A program made the translations under genes and the position numbers. Under the pieces are notes generated by a model. That model was not told where the DNA came from, did not search any database, and saw nothing but the letters and a program-made list of their open reading frames with translations. Positions 43,540 to 55,471 of a stretch of DNA of 64,000 nucleotides are shown piece after piece (within the stretch, counting starts at the first letter, position 1; the number at the start of each line of letters is the position of its first letter). This DNA is from Eurosta solidaginis (Eukaryota; Arthropoda; Insecta; Diptera; Tephritidae), in NCBI RefSeq assembly GCF_040869045.1, contig NW_027136910.1, positions 124,001-188,000 on the forward strand, written 5' to 3'.

Positions 43540-43889
43540 GCCGATAACTCTCTGCTAGTATCGAAGAAACTAGTGGGAATGCTTCGTTGAGCGCTGTTCA
43601 CGTACCACTTGAACTGTCAAAACTTTTTGACACAGTCATACACGGCACCATATTCCACGAAGTGGAGGTAACATCTCTTCCCCTTTGTCCCTAGTATGTG
43701 TACTAGAGTGTTTTGATGTTGCATACTCCGGGCCCTGGGAAGATGGGAGGCGCATGATTATTCTCTCAAACAGTCAATTCACAGTAATGGCTTTGTAATC
43801 ATGTGTTGACAACACAAAGTCAAATGAATGCCGCATATCTCTCAATAAAATTGCCGAGCTCTTCAGTATGAGCCTGAGAGCTGATAAGC
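43540..43889 (+). mobile_element. Jockey-clade LINE RT relic
   Basis: Plus strand near 43600-43680 reads LELSKLFDTVIHGTIFHEVE (RT motif A region, compare DLSKAFDTVNHGSLL at 40500), and near 43810-43890 a decayed piece of the palm/thumb (NKIAELFSMSLR). Catalytic YADD is not found; many stops. Confidence 0.65.
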
Positions 43890-44243
43890 TGCCCCCCCAT
43901 GGGGCCAGGGGCTTAGAATATACCCCCGGCAGTTATGCCTGTCGTAAGAGGCAAAATTGATTCAAGGTGTTGCTAGCATAAAATATAGCTTCTCCAATCC
44001 AATTGTCATCCCCACCTACCCGGAGCGAATCCTGTTTCTTTAACAGCCAAGGCTTTGCCGACCCCAAGTTCCTCACGGATCTAGGGGGTGGGAGGGGCGG
44101 TTGAAGGTGTCATGTGGTCATATTAATTCGTTCCCGAGATGGTCGGGCTGGTTCCTTAATGGTGCTTGTTAACGGAACGTACCTGCTCTGCATCCGGCAA
44201 AGGACCATCAACTTCAGAGTGTACTTATCGCTACAACAACAAT
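43890..44243 (+). repeat. Dispersed repeat X, copy 3
   Basis: Shares TTAGAATATACCCCCGGCAG, TATGCCTGTCGTAAGAGGC, GCGAATCCTGTTTCTTTAAC, CATGTGGTCATAT and the GCTACAACAACAA tail. The 3' hairpin and part of the rRNA-like GGGGTTGCGC block are deleted, so this copy is shorter. Confidence 0.75.
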
Positions 44244-44929
44244 GACAGCTCATAGGCTGGTCAGGAGGTGCAATTTTTGACATGAGAGAAATAAGCACAG
44301 TTTACTAAATTTTTCATTTCACTTAGTACTAAAATTTTTTTGGTGGACCCACATGTATTATTCCAATTTGCCAACCGCACCTGCCAAGCATATTAGGGCA
44401 CCCCCCCCCCCCCCCCAATATTTAGAGGGAGTGTAATCGAAAAGTTAGTGCACTGTGCCCAACCGTATCGCTGGCTGGGTCATTTTACTAAAACATTCCA
44501 CTAAGTTAGCAAAATTCAGGTGGAGAAAGATGTGACCTCCTTTGCTGATCAAGTAAGCCGACGCGACTTGCTATGAAATTGCTTAGACGATTAAGCGTCA
44601 ACTTGATATTTGTATCACAGCAACCGTATTTTCACCATAACACAGTGCAATTAATCAAGGTTGGATGGTGAACGACTGCTGCATAATGGCAACAGGTTCC
44701 AATCCGGCCTTCCAAGCTACCAATGACGTGTTGCAGCTCTGTATACCAAGTGAACTTGGGAACATTTTTGTAAGTTCTGTGACAAACTCCGAAGTAATAT
44801 TGCCATTCCTGCAATCGTATCCACATAAAGTTGGAAGCTTCTTTAACCGAATCACGTCCAGAGACCCCCATTACTTGAACTACATTACTAACCATTGCAA
44901 AAGAGGAAAGCACACTTCGCAGGGAGAAC
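44244..44929. other. No gene recognised; poly-C tract at 44401-44416
   Basis: Includes 16 consecutive C. Opposing ORFs at 44632-45054 (minus) and 44665-45039 (plus) overlap almost fully. Neither has an assigned domain, and LINE sequence lies next to them, so they are probably LINE relics. Confidence 0.4.
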
Positions 44930-45245
44930 CCAGGATAATCACTCCAGACATACGTAATGAACATATGTCCTGCATATTGTGTGTCGTTGGTGGACAATGT
45001 GGAATCGAAGACTACAACTTCGCTTGGAGTTGTGCATAATATTAAGCCGCACATCGTTTATAAAGTAGTGCCCTACCAATACTCCAATGACCATTGAGAG
45101 ACGAGTCTTAGTGAAACCTAATAGATTCGCAGAGCGCTTTACATTAACAACCGGCCAGAAAGAGCTCGACCCTGGCAAGAGTTAATGTTAGTCTGGCGCT
45201 TGCTTAGCTGACCCGAGACCCATCTGGACAAAAGTAGACTATTAG
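44930..45245 (-). mobile_element. LINE C-terminal region relic (post-RNase H)
   Basis: Minus frame 45178-44939 reads FWPVVNVKRSANLLGFTKTR then LSMVIGVLVGHYFINDVRLN, the typical block after the RNase H domain of I/LOA-type LINEs (WP..N..RS..LL...K..L..(V/L)...(L/V)TGH). The following Cys/His residues expected before EHxL are decayed. Confidence 0.5.
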
Positions 45246-46504
45246 TGGTAAATGGAGTTAGAAGTGTCTACTGCCAATCACCTCCAACTGCATGCTCAGG
45301 TCAAGCAAGGAGATCTGCGTAACAGGGTTGGCGTTTTGTCCTGGCAGAAAAAAAGTTTCATTTAAGTTCGAATTTATGCATGGCAAAGCAAATTATCGGG
45401 ATCAAAACCGATACACAATAGCCTGATTTTAAGGAAATGAAGTCAGTTTTAGTAAAAATTCATGTGTGACCACAGCTCATAAGTTTATATCCGGCGTATC
45501 GCGGCTTAATTGCGGCTCGAGCTGCAGGCCAACTTCTCAACTTTGGCGACTAGAGTTGATTGAGAAATATTTGTTGCACGCGTTTTGTCTTTTTGGAGTG
45601 GGCAGCAGTGTCTTTTGGGACTCACCAGACCAACACGCCATGTAAGGGGAATCGTCAGGGAAGAAAATATCTGGTACGAAATAGATCTAAATATTCAATT
45701 TTCGGTATTGAAAGCGTCCTGGAATCAACTGGCACATGACAGCGCTAATCTCCACTAAGAATGCTCAGAAAGTAAAATTTCGCCAAGAAGAAAGGTTTGA
45801 GCACACAACAGCTACAAACTGATATGTGTATCTTTTCATCTTCCTTCAAACGGAATACCTCGATAAATGTGTGTGAGCTTGTACATGTTTAGCTTTATCC
45901 GCTAAAATACAAGCAAAATCTAATATGCAGGAAATTGCAATTTCCTAATTTTCTTGCGTCTTTCGTATGACTACAAATTACCGAATCATGTGTGAAAATA
46001 ATGTGCAGGAAAAAAACATACAGATTAATCCTTTTTGAAACTCTGTGTTTGCTTGAGATCCAAGATATATACTAGAGATGGTTGATAAGTTAAGGGTCTT
46101 GTTTTTTTTTTTAATTTAATGGGAGTTATACCCGTGTCACAAGAGCATGTGGGAGCATTTAAACTAATCTCACCCTTCCTTTGGCAGTCTTTCTGAGCCT
46201 TTTTTCTACAGGTCTTTCAAGATCCTTTGTAAAGGTGCTTACTCAGAAAGGGACGAGATGGATGGAAAAACTCTCCAGATAACAGAATATGGTATCGGTG
46301 TTAATAAAAACTGAAAGCTTGTCTAACGAAACAGCCAACCGTTTCAAAAAGAATTGATAAAAGGTCCAATGGATGGAAATGTAGGTCTCAATCATCCTAG
46401 AAACGGCAACAAGGAATTCGAAAATAACTGTGGCCCAAATTCGATTGAAGTAGATCCGAAAAGTGGTGGAAAAAATAAGGGAAGGCAATTGTCTAAGAGC
46501 AATG
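45246..46504. other. No gene recognised
   Basis: Low-GC spacer. Possible decayed LINE at the edges, not assignable. Confidence 0.4.
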
Positions 46505-46925
46505 TTGTTGTTGCTGATGTTGTAGCGATAACGATACTCCCCGAAGGCCTTGGGGAGTGTTATCGATGTTGATGGTCGTTTGCCGTATGCAGATCCGGTA
46601 CGTTCCGGTAACAAGCACTATTAAGGCATCAGCCCGACCATCTCGGGAACAATTTAGTATGACCACATGAAATCTTCTAAGCCATACCGCCCTCCCACCC
46701 CTAGATCCATAAACAACTTGTGGTCGCCAGAACCTCGGCAGTTAAAGAAACAGGACTCGCCACGGTTAGATGAGGTTGACAATTTGGTTGGAGAAGCTAT
46801 ATCTTGCGCTGGCAACCCCTTGAAAGGGTGCGCTACACAATCCCTTGAATCAACTGGTTATTTTAGTCGCCTTTTACGACAGGCATACCTGCCTCGGGTA
46901 TATTCTAAACGCCCTAACCCGCTCA
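46505..46925 (-). repeat. Dispersed repeat X, copy 4
   Basis: Reverse orientation. Left edge has the triplet tail TTGTTGTTGCTG and GTAGCGATAACGATACT; the hairpin at about 46536-46560 (ACTCCCCGAAGGCCTTGGGG...) is intact with a compensated G-C pair compared with copy 1; right edge ends CTCGGGTATATTCTAAACGC. Confidence 0.8.
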
Positions 46926-47676
46926 GGTGTCTAAGAGCAATCAAAAAGCGTAGTGCGCTGTAACTTGAACTGGTGAACGGTCTAAGGTATAAACCACCTA
47001 GATGATTATTCCGAATTCAACAAAGCCACCAGTCAGCAGTGTTTTGTGATAATTGATGCCAGTTTCATTGACCTGGTACAGAAAGTACTTCTTCACCTTG
47101 ATATTATCAAAGAAGCGCGGATTTCCGCGTTCTTCTACGTTGAAAATGGGAGAAACCTTATTTATAGGCATTATAAACTAACTTAACAAAAATCAAGAAC
47201 TTTCATAGCGCGCATTTCTTTCTTTTCTCTCTCCTTTAGTTCTTCTACTTCTTCTCATCTTTTTCACTCTTCCTCTTTTATTAGCTACTCCGCACACATT
47301 TTTACCCCATTTCTGCAATTCCTTCTCTTTACGGACACTCTATCCTAATAGCACTCACTTTTAGTCTCACTCAGCCTGTAATTTCTCTCCCCGTTTTGTT
47401 TTTTTTTTTGCGGGAGGGTTAAAAATGCCTAATGTACCATAATTGCTGCCGTCGCAGCAACCGTGTGTTCGTAGACTGAAAAACAGCACAGTTTTGGAAC
47501 CGTCGCCCACCCCGGTACCACATTCACATTGCTACGGGGTGGCATTCCATATATCTCGTTTTTTAAGAGCCTACTATTGTCGCTGCGTCCAGATTCCCGC
47601 TATTTGCTCTGAGTGTCGATTTAATCGCCACTGCTTCGCCTGCGCTCTCGCTAAGCATCCATCAGGCGTGTCATGA
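46926..47676. other. No gene recognised
   Basis: Includes a pyrimidine-rich stretch at 47215-47290 (TTCTTTTCTCTCTCCTTTAG-like). It may contain the 3' UTR of the R1-type LINE that begins at 47677 on the minus strand. Confidence 0.4.
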
Positions 47677-48665
47677 CTATAAATACCATTTGTAATTGCA
47701 CATTTGTAATACCAAATTTGGTGAGTCTTTCCTCGTGAAAACAGGGTAGTCGAACATGACGTGTTCTGCCTTTTCTAACTCAGTGGTACACATTGGGCAA
47801 AGAGGATATTCCTCTATCCTACGCTTCCACATATACTTTTTTAAACCGATATGTCCACTCAGTATATGCGTGAGATGGTAGTTCAGTTCGCCGTGCTTCC
47901 GCTCATTCCATTGAGTTACGTCCCAAACTAACGTGAAGGTCCAACGCCCTTTACTCGAGGCCTCCCAACGTTCTTGCCACTTAGCTATTGTTTGTGTCCT
48001 TGCTTTTTGCTTGGCGTCTTCAGATGGTCGCCCGATATTAGAGTTACACAGATCGGCCATTTCCCTTACCAATAAGTCCGCTGGGATTTTTCGGGTTACG
48101 AACAGAATCACGTCGTCGGACACCATCCGATAAGCACTTGCTATTCTTATAGCTGCAAGTCGGTATCCTGCTAATATATGTATCTATGATTGGTCCGTTT
48201 ATATCCGTACCACACTGGTGCTGCGCATAGTATTATCGAGCTGATTACTGTGCACAACAGCTGACGGGTAGCTTCGCTTGGACCACCAATGTTAGGCATT
48301 ATTCGCATAAGTGCTCCATGAACTTTGGTAATTTTCTAACCCACCGCTCTGAAGTGCTCTTTGAAAGTTAACTTAGAGTCAACGTGCACTCCTAAGTATT
48401 TTAGAGAATCCTTTGAGGTGCTTTGATGATCCCAAACGGTTAAGACTAACTCGTTCGCTGACCGATTGGAGCCTACTAATCGGCTTCTGTCTTTTGTCTA
48501 GCCAACTCCAGTCCCGTATTGGTCAGCCATTCCTTTATTCTTCCTATGGCGCTATTATATACTGCTGGAAGCAGGTCCAGTTTCTTGGCCACTACTACTA
48601 CTGCAATATCATCAGCATATTCCACAATTTTCCTGTTTTCTGATAGATCAATATTTAGCACCCCA
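47677..48665 (-). mobile_element. R1-clade LINE RT fragment (palm to C-terminus)
   Basis: Minus strand from 48661: IVEYADDIAVVVVAKKL (catalytic YADD), RIKEWLTNTGLELARQKTEA, then KYLGVHVDSKLTFKEHF near 48390 and GGPSEATRQLLCTVISSIIL, then the 149-codon frame 48126-47677 with WQERWEASSKGRWTFTL, HGELNYHLTHILSGH, YPLCPMCTTELEKAEHVMFD. This C-terminal CX2C...H(V) block and GRWT signature fit R1. Frames are broken between the pieces by stops at about 48476 and near 48130. R1 elements normally insert in rDNA; this is a dispersed relative or relic. Confidence 0.85.
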
Positions 48666-49184
48666 TCAGCACTCAGCCTGTAATTTCTCTCTCCTCTGCC
48701 ACTACTTCTGCACCTATGTATCTACCATGTCCTTCTCTTTATCCTTTACCATTAACCATACCTTCTTCAATAAATGCCATTTTATCGAACAGGCTGGTAA
48801 ATTTTCGTGAAAATTATATTGCATATATTAACTTAGGATAGACGTTGTCCAACCCGAACCCAATCTTCATCTACTACCCCTTACATTACCTCTTCCACCC
48901 CATTTGCCTTGAGTTATTTGTAAACTCGCTCGTACAGCTATAGTTCTTAACCACGCCTACTTTCAATACTTATTAGAGATATATAAATAGTGACATCTCT
49001 GTAGCTGATTATACAATTGGACAGCTGGTTCCCCATCCAAGCCATCCTCCATGCCTCAACTCCACAAACTCCATCAGAAGGCTTTCCGACCTCTATATTA
49101 AAACCTCTCTTAAAGCTATAAATGAATTCAACCATGGGGATTCAAGTGGCTGTTAAGCGCAATTCAAAGCCTCTCAGTTTCCTC
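48666..49184. other. No gene recognised
   Basis: Unassigned spacer. Confidence 0.45.
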
Positions 49185-49400
49185 AAACCAATTGTCAACC
49201 CCACCTACCCAAAGCGAGTCCGGTTACAAATATGAATGTATCATACACACATTTAGCTGGCGGGGCTCTGACGACCTGGGAGGCTTAATGTGGGCTCATT
49301 AAATCGTTTTCGAAGTCGAGCTAGTACCTTAATGATGTTAGTTACCGGAACGTAGCGGGCCTACATATTCCTGGGAATGTCTTTATCATTGCAAGAAGTC
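49185..49400 (+). repeat. Dispersed repeat X, copy 5, partial and decayed
   Basis: Retains CCACCTACCCAAAGCGAGTC, CATTAAATCG, AGCTAGTACCTTAATGATG, GTTACCGGAACGTA and a residual ATTGCAAGAAG tail. Lacks the 5' third and the hairpin. Confidence 0.6.
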
Positions 49401-49943
49401 AAAAAACATCAGATATGATATTGATCTTATCAATCACCCCTCGTATTCACACATAAACGCTCATATATGAGCTCAAAACGGATATCGAGTTTAAACTAAT
49501 GAAAACAAGCCACCTCAATTGAAAATAATATTTCACGCGTAAATTTTATAATCTGCATGCAAGCAGCAAACGTAAAATAGTAAATATTAAACAGAATGAA
49601 CGGTAAGTGTTCCCAGATATTTGATGGTGCGAAATTGCAATGCATTCAAAACCAAACAAAAAAGTACGTGTAGAATAAACTTTCATCAAAGTCTTTTTGC
49701 AGAAGGGTAAAATAAAGTACATAGTTGAAACACCATTTGCATTGCTAAGCAGCGATTTAGCTTCGAAATATTCTCCTAATTGGCTGTGATGGCACCCGAG
49801 GGAGTTCTAATGCGAGTGACAGTCCAACCCAATCGCAACGTAAAGCTCCAACAGGGAATGAGGAACAAAAGGAGTTAGTGGTCATGCGATGCGTGCACTG
49901 GCATACAATTTCCGTTTAGTGTAAGTTTGTATGTGTATAAAAA

Positions 49944-49976
<33 letters not shown>

Positions 49977-50329
49977 GTGTGAGGGTATTTGAGATGTATG
50001 AAAAGCTATCTGGTAGTTTGTTCTTCTCGATGTTGTTGACCAGCATTTCGTTTGTGCGGCCAATTTTATTATGTGTACTCTGCCTGCCATTGTTGTTGCT
50101 TTTAATGCAGAGTCTATAAACCGCCCGCATATCCATTTGGAAGCCCATATCTGTTAACGTTTAACAGTTTAAGGTTTAATTTTATTTGTTTTGCAGTCTC
50201 TTAGGTATCAACACAGAGTGTGCACAAATTGAAGGTAAATCAGGTATAAGTCGTGGTTTGTGTCCAGACTTGTTTACGTGAATTTTCCTATTCGAGACTG
50301 CTGATATTGTTTACAATTAGTTCGGATCC
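49401..50329. other. No gene recognised; contains GT microsatellite
   Basis: Spacer with a microsatellite at 49944-49981. His/Thr-repeat frames on the minus strand derive from the microsatellite. Confidence 0.5.
49944..49981. repeat. (GT)n microsatellite
   Basis: About 18 GT units with one GC interruption. Confidence 0.97.
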
Positions 50330-50560
50330 AATTAGGTCTGCTTTCGGAACCAATTCGGGATTTTTTCTATTAATTAGTGGAATGCTTTTAGGACCATTTT
50401 GGGGATTAAATTGAAACTGTTGCGGGGTCATCTCAAAATCACTTCCGGGTAATTCAGGATTATTCGAGAAAATTTCAAAATATTGCTTAGACTGTTTTGG
50501 GGAAAAATGTCAAGATTATTGTGTAGCAACTTTTGAGTCACAGCTCATTTCGGTCATAAT
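50330..50560. repeat. Degenerate short-motif repeat, reverse-oriented relative of 12850-13810
   Basis: Words such as TTCGGAACCAATTCGGGATT, GGACCATTTTGGGGATTA and GGGTAATTCAGGATTATTCG are complements of the CCGAAA-type words at 12.85-13.8 kb. Confidence 0.55.
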
Positions 50561-52421
50561 TCGGCCATGATAGGATTAATTGTTGTGACTATTTCTGTAA
50601 TATTACCTGACAATTTCTAGCAAATTATGTATTATTTACACTCTATTTCACCTTATTTGAACCTTTTCGGTACTGAGTCACATCGGGAAGTAATGGTGTC
50701 CTTAAGGGCACTTCTGCGGTATCTTGTCAGACAGTCAGTAAAGTATGATCAAGATAAATTCGGTAAAAGTTACTAAAGACAGCGCTTTGAACAGAGGCCC
50801 TAGCCAGTAGAGCGACGATAGCGGATCGTCAGTTAGATCGGTGTGGAAATACGAGCACGGAATAGAGAGGGGAGGAGAGTTCTATTTCAGTAAAGGCAGC
50901 GCTGAAGAGGTTTGTCTTGCAATTGGAAGCAAGCTGAAAACATTTCTAGTAGGAAGAGCTCATAGGCATCTACCCAGCGCAGATGAATGTAGGGAGTCGC
51001 TAAAGGTATGATGTCTGCACATCGAGAACTGCAAGGCAGAGAGAAGGAAGAAATAGTGATATCAAACAAATTTCACTAATAAAACAAAGACTAAGAGAAT
51101 GATTAAGAAGTCAGCAGGAGGCAAGAAAGAAACACTCGGAGGAGCAAATTGAAGATAACACCGTGATGCTGCTTGAACGCAACAATCCATATGGGTAGAC
51201 TCCATACGAGTTGGAAATCTGGAGAGAGGGAGCTGCTTAGTGTCATGATCAAAATGATACGGAACTAAGTGAACACTCCACTTCCCTCTCAGAGCTCATC
51301 CTCACGATTAATAAGTGTTGAGGTTGGAGGACGCGCTGTGCTAGTTACTGCTGCAGAACCCAAGGATACCGGCACAGGGCTGGAAGATACCTCCCGTATC
51401 TCGGCCAACGGAGGATTGTCATCAATGCTTAGTAACCTAGAAGCAGGAGAGATACAAATTTACTTGAAAAGCTGTAAATAACTAAATAACGAAAGAAGGT
51501 AGAAATGCTGGAGGAGAAAAGCATCTAACAAAGTAATGTGGCTCCAGGAGCCGTGGCTATCATCTGGAAGGCAGCATTTTGCTTAAGATATCTGAGGTAG
51601 CGAACTGGTTAAAATTTCAGAATTTGCATATAATAAACTGAGTCAACTTGAAGAGGTTTCATCGGTGGAAGAGATGGAGGTGAGCAGTAACATCATTGCC
51701 TAAACCTTAATAAATGCTGTCACTGCAATTGTGCATACAATAAAATAAAGTGCAGTCTTAAGACTTTCCAGAGTAATATCAACACTAATTTCAAATTTAT
51801 CACCAAACTTAACAATTGTAGTATGGAAAGTTTCCGATTGACGAACAGGCACACCAATGCCAGTTTTAGGGGCACTGTAAGGAAATAGAAGCAACACAGT
51901 GCCCATAGCTTCGTGCAACTTGCTCTGAAGGGAATAGGAGGATTCCACCTGACAAGACAGGCCTCATCTTTTTCTCTCCCACTCTTATTATATACCCCTT
52001 ACGTTTATATATATCTTTTTCCAAACTCACATGCAGGTATGAATCCCTTTTGTCCCAGTGGCTGTGGGTGAGGTCGCCCAAGACGACAATCTAGCCTGAG
52101 ATACAAGGATACCTGCCCGCCCGCCGCTCATCACCATACAAACAGTTAGCCACATAATAATAATACCTAATAATAATCTAATATGTATTCGCAATCATTT
52201 GTCAAAAACTATCTCGAGAAATTTTTAAATAAACCAAAAAATAATTGCGAAATGGTGCTGGTGCCGATTTTCATATTGATCTTGAAACGATGTTAAAGTA
52301 TTGAAGTATCAAATTTCAAGCAGCTTCAAAAGTCATTCAGAATAGATCCCGCGCTAATCCTAGAGACAGTAATGAAGCTAGCCCCTAAACAGCACTGAAA
52401 TCAAACGGAAAATATTGTGGC
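50561..52421. other. No gene recognised
   Basis: 50760-51560 is purine-rich with open plus frames (51269-51481) and recurring GGAGAGAG/GAAGAAG words; this may be LINE ORF1 relic but nothing diagnostic is present. 51700-52140 has opposing frames without recognised domains. Confidence 0.35.
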
Positions 52422-52425
52422 GAAT

Positions 52426-52550
52426 ATTATCATCACTATGCTCTTAGTAAATAATCACAGCAACAAAAAAAGCAAGCAGCCACACTTATGTACAAATTAA
52501 CGAAGAATATTCCATACACATAAACAGCAGCTTGAAGTAGAGAGATTATC
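52426..52550 (+). mobile_element. LTR fragment, 5' end of the 42302-42772 family
   Basis: TGTGGCGAATATTATCATCA, CTTAGTAAATAATCACA, GCAAGCAGCCAC and TTATGTACA match the first ~90 bp of the solo LTR; the left flank is again ATAT (52422-52425). The rest is missing. Confidence 0.75.
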
Positions 52551-52557
52551 TAACCGG

Positions 52558-52850
52558 CAGCTACCCTGCAAAAATCGTTGGACCATGTGGTCCACTGGAG
52601 TACTTACCATTATACTCCACTGTAATGCAGCAATGGACCAACTCATGTTTCTACACGACCCTGCAAAAATCGCGAGTACTCCATACATGCATGGAGTACT
52701 CGCTATGGACCAACCGAGTGCTCCAAAATTAACCACAATTCATACAAAAAATATGGTCCAATTAACATTGCGATGTCCTAGGACTGGACCATTTACTCCA
52801 GCTCCGCATTACATCAGAGTAATCCATGGAGTACCCACAGTCCAATAAAC
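52558..52850. repeat. Cluster of short palindromes built from TGGACCA and GGAGTACTC words
   Basis: A 32-bp near-perfect palindrome at 52672-52703 (first half GCGAGTACTCCATACA, one mispair), TGGACCATGTGGTCCA near 52580, and a direct repeat of ACCCTGCAAAAATCG at 52563 and 52658 (95 bp apart). TGGACC/GGAGTA words recur to 52850. Possibly a transposon terminus or a nested MITE; no matching far end found. Confidence 0.55.
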
Positions 52851-54269
52851 AGCGTGTAATGATTACAGTCGTTAAAAACGAGCAATGATCGGCTTACTTT
52901 GCACGTATTTTTATGGAGAATCGCAGATCGAGCGACACTAGCGCCATCTGACATGAAAAAGTTGCCAACTTCCAACTTTTGTTGCAAGCAAAGCATTAGA
53001 AGAAGAATTTCACATTTGATTTGGCTATGGGTGCTTTCACACTTTGCAAGTGAAATTATTTTTCCACTCTTTGGTACTTTTCAAACGTTTTCAGAATTAT
53101 AAAATCTACTTAAACAAAAGAAGAGGAGACAAAATATGTTAGCAAGTATTTAGTTTGTATAGTGAGAATATTTATAACAGTGCTGTGCGAAATTTCGTAT
53201 GTGAATTGGCAAGGAGAAACAAGCAAGAATTGCTAAGTCTGAAGCTCCTTTATATTTACAAACGCCTGATCTAGGTTGATTGTGGCGATGTTACTGGAAT
53301 GCAGAAGATTGCAAGTTCTAGAGAATTTCGTTTGTATTTACATTTGTTCTATTGAACGACGACAATACAAAAACAACTATTTCTTTCGTTTCTTTGCTCA
53401 CTCTGCCTAAGAACGACTTTCTTTCGGTATCGGTTTATCAGCACAATCAATGTTTTATTGTTGGGATATTTGCTAGTTGGTTAAACAGCTTTGCCATTTC
53501 GCTAACATCAACTGGGCGAAAAGGTCTCTCAAAAGATGATGATGCTTTTATTTTTATGCTGTATCTACTCGGTAGCTAAATGCTGTTTTATGCAGTTCAG
53601 TTCTTTGGAAAAACATTTAGTTTTACGAAAAATAAATTTTTTGGTTTTTTTCTTGCCTCAGCAGTTTATTATTTGCGTTTATTTTATTACACATTTTCGG
53701 GTTACTTTATGTAATTTGTTGCGCGGTCAGCAAGGAATTTTCGTATGCCATGAGGTCTTATCACTGCTGGCTCACTGTTTTGCCCAAGAAAAACAAAAAA
53801 TAATCTAATCGTTTTTAACGCTTGAATAAAACCCAAATTAGCATTTTGCTGGCTGGATGTCTAGTTAGTGATTTGTTGTTTGTTATTATTGTTTTTATAT
53901 TAAGTACACATTAATTTTTCTGGTTCACATAGTTAACGGCTTATTTGTTTACCATTTTGTATAATTACATTAAAAAAAATCTACTCGTTTAACCAGTTGG
54001 CAATCAATACACATGTTAAGATAGGAGTGTGAAATTTTTCCTTGGCGAGTGCCTTTGTTTTCGCAACTTTTGTTATGAGAGGTAGCATACAAAATTGGTG
54101 TGACGGACCTACATGATAAAGATCCAAAATTACATCAATCGCAGTTTTTTCAAACGGCGCTTATAAAGAAATCTTAAGGTTAAGGTTAGGTAATGTTGAA
54201 CTGGCAGGTCCATAAGCACCTCACATAGACTATATGAGTCCGTAGTGTAACCAGAACTTTTTATTGACC
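52851..54269. other. No gene recognised
   Basis: AT-rich from 53100 on; small plus frames (53352-53579, 53536-53808) are hydrophobic but unrecognised. Confidence 0.45.
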
Positions 54270-54970
54270 AAACTGAAATCCAATATCAAAAACCAGGACC
54301 TATGTTATAAAATAACTCCGTCCTCTTAGAGAGTACTAGAAGCTTTCTAGGACTTAAGCTACTTGCTGCTTCTGGATCTGACAGTTGCATCACTCCTAAT
54401 GGCTGGAGTCTTAGCCTGGCAAGCGCAAAGCACGAGCACAAAACGTGCTCGATCATTTCCTCCTGCAACACGCACTTCCTACATCTGATATAACTGACCA
54501 AACCTAATTTAAAGTCATGTGACGCCAGAAGGCAATGTCCAGTCATCATAGCTTTAATGAGACTACAATTCTCGCTTTTAAATGATAGAAGTAGCTTTGT
54601 TAGTCTAAGGTTGTAGACCTACACATGAACTTCGGCACTTTGCAGCCCCACACTTGGGTTCACGCCTTGCCCGCTTGGTCGATCATGTCCACCTCTCGCC
54701 TTCTCTTAATCTCACCTAATCTAATTGGGACATCTACGAAGCAATCTTCGAGTGATGCGCCCTTTTTAGCTAGTTCATCAGCTTTTTTTACCTCTCATCT
54801 ATACCCATATGCTTTGGGACCTAATATAGATGTATGCTTCACCCTACACCGATGCTTTCCAGAGACTGCTTCTACTCTTACACAATTTTAGATTCTATGC
54901 CAATTGCCGCTTGGCTTTTAATATAAAAATATACGCTTCTGCAGTTTAAGCTATTTTCCAGTGTATCTAC
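54270..54970 (-). mobile_element. LINE RNase H and C-terminal region relic
   Basis: Minus frame 54549-54286 reads MMTGHCLLASHDFKLGLVSY, IRCRKCVLQEEMIEHVLCSC, FALARLRLQPLG: the post-RNase H zinc-like block (CX2C...HxxCxC). Upstream toward 54900, decayed RNase H words (KAKR.., GRITRRL, a GNE-like piece around 54770) remain. Stops are frequent. Confidence 0.75.
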
Positions 54971-54984
54971 TGCTTTGGATACGG

Positions 54985-55350
54985 CTACTACTACTCGAGC
55001 GACGACGAGACAAGCGCTGACAAAAATTTAACAACTGACGTGTGTGTGCATCAGGGGAGCTATGCGCACATGCTCCACAACAGCGCTTGAAGCTCTACTC
55101 GACTTTACCCCGCTACACATAGCGATAGAGCAGTCAACCAAGCTATCCCTCCTGAATACCGCTCGGGCAAAGATAGAACATGGGGGAACTGAGAGCGAAG
55201 ATCCCAATCTTTCAACTCCCGAGGGATGATATCCTCAGGCAGGTAGTTGTTGAGAAAAGGTATAAAGTAGAATTGGGAGACAAGATTACAAGAGATGAAA
55301 GGAGACTGGAAAGCATCCAACGACTACACAACATCGTATGGTACACAGAG
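54985..55350 (+). mobile_element. I/LOA-type LINE fragment, third copy
   Basis: Plus strand: GAMRTCSTTALEALLDFTPL, HIAIEQSTKLSLLNTARAK and, in another frame, IPIFQLPRDDILRQVVVEKR YKVELGDK. These align to the minus-strand element at 24370-25890 (same LPRDDILRQ and HIAIEQA blocks). A piece of about 360 bp between RT and RNase H. Confidence 0.8.
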
Positions 55351-55471
55351 AAAAGAAGAAATTGCTTTTGTACTGATTCAAGTCTATCTGCATGAACTCG
55401 ATATTTAGGATGTCAGACTATTCATCCGTATTCTAGTATTGGTCTAACTAAAGTGGTGAGAAGTGCTTTAG

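Noticed and set aside
44632..45054. 140-codon minus ORF and 124-codon plus ORF on the same stretch
   Set aside because: They overlap almost completely and neither resembles a known protein; LINE relic sequence adjoins.
49875..50148. Minus-strand ORFs with Thr-His repeats
   Set aside because: Translation of the GT microsatellite.
51269..51481. Possible LINE ORF1 (gag-like) protein
   Set aside because: No CCHC knuckle or other diagnostic motif is visible.
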